From the NCBI RefSeq assembly GCF_026262505.1, contig NC_067207.1, positions 26,504,082-26,568,081 on the forward strand: 64,000 bases of DNA, in the 5' to 3' direction. Each line of letters begins with the position of its first letter. Position 1 is the stretch's first letter. Of this stretch, positions 57,585 through 64,000 are shown in pieces. Both the position numbers and the translations under genes were made by a program. Origin of the DNA: Trichomonas vaginalis G3 (taxonomy: Eukaryota; Parabasalia; Trichomonadida; Trichomonadidae). The notes under the pieces were generated by a model. The model had not been told where the DNA came from. It was given only the letters and a program-made list of their open reading frames with translations, and made no database searches.

Positions 57585-57960
57585 GAAGAAGAAAAAGAAA
57601 AGGAAAATCAAAGGAATAGAAGAAGAGATATATGTTTTCATTTCTCGGGACCTTCATGATATGGCAACTTATGAAAAATTTGTTAATACAAGTCGAAAAA
57701 TCACTGAAAACAAACAAGTCTATGTTGATTAAGTTCTTTTCAAAGATTTTAGTCCAGAAGTGTGTTGTTCGGATTTTTTCAATTCACCATCGATGATGAT
57801 ACAAAAGTCTGCGTTTCAATTTCTTCTTTTTTTTTAAATGTTCCTCTACAAGTAATGAAGGATCAGAAGGATCATTTATTCAATACGCAGTCTGCAGTTA
57901 TGAATCAAAGGCACAAAATACAGATCCTGGATCAGGATCTCATTCATTTATTCAAGTGAT
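57585..57960 (+). pseudogene. Third beta-helix family fragment
   Basis: On the plus strand, translation gives pieces matching the family opening (EEEKEKEN, then RRRDI and CFHFS-like sequence) and NTSRKITENKQVYVD, with stops and frame changes between them (an in-frame TAA follows YVD near 57730). It ends near TDPGSGSHSFIQV-like sequence at about 57957. It is a strongly decayed relative of the fragments at 42370-43201 and 49631-50309. Confidence 0.65.
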
Positions 57961-58506
57961 CTACATAGAAACTTTGTGAAAAAGAAGTTCGACTATTTCT
58001 TGATTATCATTAAGCCTTGCAATATGAAGAGCTGTTTGTCCTTCATTATCTTTTTCATTGATATTTATACCATGTGAAATAAGTAGTTCGACTGTTTCTT
58101 TACTATTATAATATGTTGCAATATGAAGAGCTGTTTGTCCATCATTATTTTTTCATTGATGTTTGCTCCATGTGAAAGAAGAAGTTCAAAACAAGAAGAT
58201 TGAAATAATATTAACACTGTTGATTTCTAAGACATGATAATCATCGCATATGAATTTCGCAAGAGATAAATATGACTTTGTATAGCGATTATTGCAGGAA
58301 ATGAAATTTAAAATATCTTCAACAATAAGTTGGGGTAGGAATTTCTTTGAATCGATCAATTCGGTTTGGATCTTTTTGTAAATCTTTGTGAGTTCTTCTT
58401 CTTTTTCAGTTTTCAGCTGATGCAATGCTATATATAAATCAATGTAGTATTTATACTTGCTTCGCTGTTCCTCAGATTTGTTTGGATGAACATCTTGATT
58501 AGACAT
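57961..58506 (-). pseudogene. Ankyrin-repeat protein gene, decayed
   Basis: The 5' part from the ATG at 58506 (YKYYIDLYIALHQLKTEKEE, VEDILNFISCNNRYTKSYLS) is the N-terminal domain typical of the large ankyrin family in trichomonads. Downstream, at 57965-58180, lie two ankyrin repeats in minus-strand frames (EGQTALHIA and VELLISHGININEKD), joined to the first part by a deletion and frame change near 58155-58190. Most of the repeat array is missing. Such genes amplify and decay often in this lineage. Confidence 0.75.
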
Positions 58507-59256
58507 TAATAGTTTTTAAAAATAGCGCATTTGTATTTTAACACATAAAATATATTTATTATTCATTTAGAGAAAAAATTGTATGTTATCCATGGGAAAA
58601 ACAATAATATCACGGATTTTGATATTAAATTAGGTATTTTTATTAAGTTTATTGATATAAAATAGCATAATGTCAATGGAAAAGTAGAAAATATAAGAGT
58701 GGTTCATTATTCAACATCTTCTAATCTTATGTTATATACTCATAATATAAGATCTTTTCTCAGGCTAGAAATGGTGAAGGAAAGCTTACACAAAATTTGA
58801 AAATTCATGCCACTGTCTTAAAAAATACAAAACCTGGACCCACTCATTATTTTCTATATCCAAAACTATAAATATCTATTAAAGATCAACAGAGAATATA
58901 TTTATCTAACGGAAGTTATATGAATTGTGTGATAGAAGGCGAAATCCTTCCATAAAGTAGAAAAGAAAAGGAATTGAATTGCATTTGTAAACTATTCAAT
59001 TTTAAACAAAATAAATTTTAGGGAAAAGTAATAGTCAATATAGAATGTCTTTTAATTTAGGCCACCAAAATTAAAAGAATTATTGGAAAAACTCAACATC
59101 GAAATAATAATCCAACCAATAAAGAAAAGTCGAAAGAGAGAAGTCTGTGGAAATATTATGTCATATTGTAAAGAATCACAATAAAAAGGATTGGACTATA
59201 ATTTTTGAGATGGAAAATAACAGAACAAAATTTATAAGAAAAAACACAAAATAATG
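58507..59256. other. Gene-poor stretch with possible coding relics
   Basis: The plus strand at 58890-58950 reads ENIYLSNGSYMNCVIEGEI, which has the style of a beta-helix rung and may belong to the same decayed family as 57585-57960. The rest is AT-rich and unremarkable. Confidence 0.35.
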
Positions 59257-60330
59257 TTATAAACTTTCTAAGAGCTTGCTTCCGTGTACAGGGGCTTCCT
59301 GCGTTGCCCTTCTTTCGCGAGATCGTTTTGTATCATTAATCCTCATAATTAATGAATTTGTCTGGTTTAGAGACGCCCTACATCCGCTTGCCGGGTTAGG
59401 ACGAATAATAAGTGCTCTCTTTTTGACTACGCTAAAAGAAGTCGTATTTCTATTTTGGTCTTCCTTGAGGTCTGCGTTCTTGAAATATCCTTCGACGTAA
59501 GAAGAACTCATCAGATCGGCTGCCGAAGGCCTTTTCGACGGTATTGGATTAAGGCAACTTTGTATTATATTGCCAGCTTCAGGTGAAACGAATTGAGGGA
59601 TTTTATACGACGCCGAAACGATTTGTTGAAATAGCCTTGATTGATTCTGCTCAGTCCATGGTAATGCCGAAGTTGACATTATGTATAATATAACTCCTAA
59701 TGACCAAATATCGGATTTTTGACCATCGTACTGCTCTCCGCGGATGACTTCTGGAGCAACGTAGTAAATAGAACCGCATGAAGTTGAAAGGAGAGCTTGC
59801 TTTTCTGTACTATGTGAAAAACCAAAATCACCGAGACGTATATCCATGTCTTCTGTAAGGTAAATATTTTCAAGCTTGAGGTCTCTGTGAGCAATATTCT
59901 TCGAATGAATATAGTTAACTGCAGCTACTAATTGAGAAAAATATTTCCGGATTTGGTATTGAGGTAATCTCGCTCTTTTAGTTATCAACTCGAATAGCTC
60001 ACCATTGGCACAATATTCCATGATAAGGAAAATAAAGTCTTGCTCGTAAACAATTTCATAAAGTTGGCATATATTCTTGTGTTTAAGAGATTGATGAAAG
60101 CGTATTTCTTGTTCGAAGTGTTGGATAGTTTCGTTTTCTCTGAGCGTTTGCCGACTGACAATCTTGCATGCGTACTGTTGAAGGGTTCGAATATTTTCGA
60201 CTAGGCAAACAACAGAAAATGAACCGTGATTGATAACTTTCACAACGCGATAGCAAGAGAAAACTTTGGGGAAGTTATGATCGAACTTCTCTTGATCCGC
60301 AAGGGTCTGGTCTATTATCTCTCCTTCCAT
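59257..60330 (-). CDS. CAMK-like serine/threonine protein kinase
   Basis: The protein has 357 residues. The kinase domain spans about 27-285: ATP lysine K56 in ACKIV, HRDLKLEN (148-155), DFGFS (168-172), activation segment STSCGSIYYVAPE and SDIWSLGVILYIM. This is the SNF1/MARK-like CAMK branch. The glycine loop reads NHGSFSVV, so the first glycine of the usual GxGxxG is replaced by asparagine. The C-terminal 70 residues are basic and serine-rich without a known domain. The frame is intact. A single small kinase of this layout is common in trichomonads, which have a large kinome. Confidence 0.9.
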   Translation of the reverse strand: MEGEIIDQTLADQEKFDHNFPKVFSCYRVVKVINHGSFSVVCLVENIRTLQQYACKIVSRQTLRENETIQHFEQEIRFHQSLKHKNICQLYEIVYEQDFIFLIMEYCANGELFELITKRARLPQYQIRKYFSQLVAAVNYIHSKNIAHRDLKLENIYLTEDMDIRLGDFGFSHSTEKQALLSTSCGSIYYVAPEVIRGEQYDGQKSDIWSLGVILYIMSTSALPWTEQNQSRLFQQIVSASYKIPQFVSPEAGNIIQSCLNPIPSKRPSAADLMSSSYVEGYFKNADLKEDQNRNTTSFSVVKKRALIIRPNPASGCRASLNQTNSLIMRINDTKRSRERRATQEAPVHGSKLLESL

Positions 60331-60654
60331 TAAAATTTTTTTTTATATTTCTTTAGAAAACGGTTTTTTGTAAAGAAAAATAAAAGTGACGCAAACAAAA
60401 GCGATATATAATTCATTTTTCAATAGGATATTTTTTCAGAATTTATTTCCGAATATCTTTATTGACTTTTAGAAACGAATATTTAAATTTTGAAATTTCA
60501 ACAGATTATTGATAAACAATATCATTAAATCAAAATTTAAATGGTCAACCATGCATTGACAACGTTAGAAATTTATCATGGCACAGTATCACTGTCCAAA
60601 TATTTAGATTTGGTTTAATTGTTATTTCAAATTTTGAATATTTTGCTACTCCCG
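60331..60654. other. Intergenic between divergent starts
   Basis: AT-rich; contains AAAACGGTTTTT (60357-60368) shortly upstream of the kinase start, recalling the palindrome before the PP2C gene. No gene seen. Confidence 0.4.
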
Positions 60655-60930
60655 TCATTTTTGATGAGTGATCCACCTCTAAAACTTGGCAAACATAGTT
60701 TCAAGCTTATGGAAGATAAACAAACTCAAAAAGTCATTGATGAATTCAAAGATGTCACAAATATTCGTCAACTAAATCAAGGTAAAGAATAAATCTGATA
60801 TTTTATTAAGTAATTATATCCGTAACGTGCTACAAAATCTTTATGGGCTTGATCCTCTCGAATTTTGTCCACATTCAAAAGTTTGCAAAATCATTCAGGT
60901 ATATTTTTATTGTTTGTGCATATCGGAGAA
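60655..60930 (+). other. Possible short or split gene with initiator
   Basis: TCATTT at 60656-60661 fits an initiator only a few bases before an ATG at 60664. The frame gives MSDPPLKLGKHSFKLMEDKQ and ends after 41 codons. About 50 bp later another frame reads RNVLQNLYGLDPLEFCPHSK, which looks like genuine protein. The two parts may be exons around a very short intron starting GTAAAG, or a decayed gene; no acceptor restores a common frame in my reading. Unrecognised family. Confidence 0.35.
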
Positions 60931-61908
60931 GAAATTTGTTCAAATTTTTTTTGAATTCGAAAAAATACAAATTGAATGACTGTATTATGCTTGGATTTCA
61001 ATTCTATACTATTTTCCTGTCATTTGTTTCGGTGGTTATAAGTTTCCGATAAAAAATTGTGAATCATTGAATTTCTAAATTCTCTCAAAAGTATATTGGT
61101 GCATTTTTGTCGGTTTTTAATGAAACTCTTTGAAATTACATGTCATTAATGAGATGAGAAAATGTTGGAGTTTTTCTTCGTATTTTCAAAATTTGCATAA
61201 GATTTTCGAAAGTATTTAATGTAAATAGTTAATTTAATTTATTCATTTTTCATATTTTTGTAAATTCAGAAAAAAATGTATCTTTCAAATTTTTCTGAAG
61301 TACTTTTCATGAATTTTTTTATTAATGGATAAATGTAATTATCATCGTATGTATAATAAATTCCATTCAAAATATCGAAATCCGATTATATTAAAAAAAA
61401 TAAACTAACGAATTCCTGGTTAAATGGAGTTTTAAATTTCGATCGGTCATTAAATTATGCATATGTTATTTCATTTTCGAATATTTGATAAAGATTTACT
61501 CGGATAATCAAATTTTTCAAAAATAAAATACTACCATATGCGTTAATATTCGAGGATTATGACTTAAAGTTATATGTGATCATAAATTAAAGAAGAAATA
61601 TATTAGCGCGTGTCATAACAACCCTAAATTTAACGATTATTTTCCCCTCAAACTTAAATATCTTTCTTAGATTCTCAACATCTAACATGATCCTCAGACT
61701 ATATTTCACTATTCCACTACAGGCTATAAGACTCCAGTATGTGTTAGGAATATCAAGTCAAATTATAGAATTATTATGTTTATCATTCCTTTTTAACTTC
61801 AAATTATCAGAAATTCTCGAGATGGAAGTATTTAATAACAATATATGATTCAATATTATTGTTTATTCAAAGATAGTAAGGTTTAAAAAAATAATATCTT
61901 TTATAAGT
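60931..61908. other. Intergenic AT-rich DNA
   Basis: About 1 kb without a credible frame, repeat or RNA fold. It may hold the decayed end of the preceding gene. Confidence 0.45.
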
Positions 61909-63117
61909 TTATATTATTTGGCCTCCCAAATCAAAAACATTCAGAGCTAAATGATTTGTGCCCTTGGTGTTTGGACCAAGTTGAAGAAGTTTGAACCTAC
62001 TAAAGAATCCTTTAGGTTCAACATAAAAAGATGTTGGATTGTGCACATCAAGTTTGTATTTTGTTTTCTTATCAATTACAACTTCATTTCCGTTGTCATC
62101 AATTCCGATTAGTTCCCAATTTTGGAGAATATGATCAAACGACGCCATTCTTGATCTGAGCTGGTATATGTTAGGCTGCATCTTCCTTCCATTTAAGTCT
62201 ATTTCAACCTATGACTTTTCTTCATCAAATGTAACGAAATCTGAATTTGGTTTATTAATCATTGATAGATTTCCTAATTGAGCAGAAGAAGATTTCATGT
62301 TGATGTCTGGTAGTGTAGTAATGGTATCAATATTCTGATAAAACTGTTCTGAAATTTCTAATGGTTTTCTTTCTCTATTTCTAATTGTTTTATAGAAAAC
62401 CTCATACAGAACCGATTGAAGATTGTTATCTCTGCCAAAATTATAAACCATATCTTTTGTTTCTGGTTTACAAAATTCAAGATGAATATAATGCAGTAAA
62501 TCAGTGAAATTATGGTTTTTTTGGCAAAGAGACACAATAAATGAGCATATGTCATCTTCGGAATTGACTTGGAGTAATTCATTGGTTAAGATTCTTTCAC
62601 AAAAATCAAAACCATGGTGTAACATCAGTATTTTTAACGCAGACTGATCAAGTTTTTGGAAGTTTTTAGCAATAAAATCGATACAGTTCTTCTGTTTCTT
62701 TTTATCTCCACTCGAAATTGCTTTTTCATAAAAATCTATGACGTTTTTCAGTGATAATTCATTAGATACTTGGACATTTTTATGGTAATAGTTAAGAATG
62801 GCATCTATTTTGAGTTCGCTTGCAATATGAAAGAGATCTAAGAATTCATTCGATTTGTCATCAATTTCGAAAATTCCATTATCTAAAAAATTGGCCAAAA
62901 TGTTGATACATGAGTTGCCACTGAGAAATATGTAGAGACTATATGAATTCAGAGATTTATCCAGCATAAATTTTTCATAAATCAGCTTTGAAGAACAAAT
63001 TAGAGAGATTTTATGAACCTTAATGGTTGTATTGTTAATATTTAATTTGAATGTGTCGTTTCCTCCAACATGGCCTACTCTACTTAGAAAATTGCACGTT
63101 TCATTGATTAAAACCAT
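61909..63117 (-). pseudogene. BTB-BACK protein gene with discoidin-like tail, one in-frame TAG
   Basis: The first 302 codons form a BTB domain (FKLNINNTTIKVHKISLICS, about 23-120) and a BACK-like helical region. A TAG stop at 62209-62211 follows FDEEKS. The same frame then continues with VEIDLNGRKMQPNIYQLRSR and a discoidin-like beta domain (HILQNWELIGIDDNGNEVVI, FSRFKLLQLGPNTKGTNHLA). BTB proteins with exactly this tail are a large trichomonad family, so the tail belongs to the gene and the TAG interrupts it. The full product would have about 402 residues. It could be a recent pseudogene, a read-through gene, or a functional short form. Confidence 0.75.
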
Positions 63118-64000
63118 GATTTTTTAAATTATTGACATCGATAATTCAAAACTGAAATGTCAGAAATGTATAAAAATGATTTAATTCAAATCCTTATTTA
63201 GTTACAACATCTTAATGCATTTTATTTGGAAAACGATGAGTCATCATGAAACATAAAAGCTGACAAAAATTGTCTATTTTTGAAAAGAATTGAAAATTTG
63301 AAATGATAAAAATTCCATGATGGCAAGAATTGAGAAAATGAGTTGTTAAAGAAGGAAATTGAATTTTATTCAGGATAAACCAATAATAATGGTGAAACAC
63401 CTCATTGAAGAAAAATTGAATATTAGTAGTAGGATAGGAAGGGTTGTGTGACTTTTTTTGTTACGTCTATATATAGATGAAGGTATATTTTCACATCTTC
63501 TATATATAGATGATATAAAAATTTTTTCTTACGTTTTTTAAGTCATGAATTCGTAAGAAAGCGCGACATTATTAAATAAATTAGTAATAAATATTATATA
63601 CTAAACACATTTTAAAAAATTAACATTAATTTTAAAATAATAGTAGTATATGAGGGCGGGTTGTGTGACTTTTTTTGTAACCATAAGAATTCATATAATA
63701 TTGAACGATTTTGTATCATTTTTTTTAACATATGGAGTGGAAAAAATGTATGATTCTTACGGTTTTTATTCTTACGTTTTTGAATAAATTAAGATTTAAA
63801 AAATTTTCAAAATTGTAAGACATTTACACTCAACCCATACATAATGAAATAAATCATTAAAAAATAAATCATTAATTTTAAAATTCGCACCATTTGATTT
63901 CTTCTGTTTTGATGAGAAATTTAAACCTAAATTAAATAATAAAGCTGAAGATGAATTTGATGAGTTCATCATTGAACTTTAAGAAACTAATGATTATTTG
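63118..64000. repeat. Intergenic region with a direct repeat
   Basis: The word GGGTTGTGTGACTTTTTTTG occurs at about 63439 and 63657 as direct repeats. Near the first is a palindromic TCTATATATAGA, present twice (63466 and 63500). TTCTTACG words recur several times between 63520 and 63780. No gene is seen; the window ends in AT-rich DNA with a possible frame beginning near 63900 that is cut by the window edge. Confidence 0.55.

Noticed and set aside
42365-64000. tRNA or rRNA genes in the host part
   Set aside because: I looked for GGTTCGANTCC-like arms and conserved rRNA words on both strands and saw none.

Overview
The window looks like nuclear DNA of a parabasalid flagellate, probably close to Tritrichomonas or Trichomonas. 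The evidence is AT-rich DNA, intron-poor genes, a TCACTT initiator-like box 12 bp before a start codon, an AACGATA (M3-like) box, and gene families typical of trichomonads: surface parallel beta-helix proteins, BTB proteins with a discoidin-like tail, ankyrin proteins with a characteristic N-terminal domain, CK1 and CAMK kinases. The species is an inference; no rRNA or other marker gene is present.

Positions 1-42364 are dominated by two nearly identical virus-like elements of the Polinton/Maverick - Polinton-like-virus group, treated here as fossils. Element A is cut by the window edge and ends at about 16645. About 1 kb of AT-rich spacer follows. Element B (17646-42364, 24.7 kb) is complete end to end: it has inverted terminal repeats with poly-A/poly-T tips, a terminal hairpin and a 5-bp target duplication, GAATG. 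Both copies are young by their similarity but broken in several genes (roughly ten breaks in the visible part of A, perhaps fifteen to twenty in B).

The element is organised in modules. The left part of B holds a Dam-type adenine methylase, tiny virion-type or membrane peptides, a phage-like receptor-binding fibre, an rve integrase and an HNH nuclease. The middle holds a block of KilA-N DNA-binding protein genes embedded in arrays of palindromes with the core GTTAGATCTAAC. The right part holds the packaging ATPase, a D5-like SF3 helicase, a candidate minor capsid protein, the candidate double-jelly-roll major capsid protein and a very long coiled-coil protein. I found neither a protein-primed DNA polymerase B nor an adenain-like protease, so the replication module is of the SF3-helicase kind. 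Compact bidirectional promoters of 17-18 bp join three divergent gene pairs, and most element genes share a TTTTTA(C/T)...AAATG start-proximal motif.

From 42365 to 64000 the DNA is host. Element B sits inside a beta-helix gene fragment. After it come SSL1/p44 of TFIIH (+), a DZIP1-like ciliary protein (-), a small possibly secreted protein (+), a CK1 kinase with a C-terminal CaaX box (-), a second beta-helix fragment ending in a foldback repeat (-), an NTF2-domain protein (-), a beta-helix protein with two RING fingers (-), a membrane-anchored beta-helix protein (+), a PP2C phosphatase (+), a third beta-helix fragment and an ankyrin pseudogene, a CAMK-like kinase (-), and a BTB-BACK-discoidin gene interrupted by one in-frame TAG (-). 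Gaps of more than 300 bp are mostly featureless AT-rich DNA.

The most interesting idea is that the element may carry its own methylation-sensitive regulatory circuit: the palindromes contain GATC, the element encodes a Dam-type methylase, and the palindromes surround a family of KilA-N DNA-binding proteins and lie in the terminal repeats.
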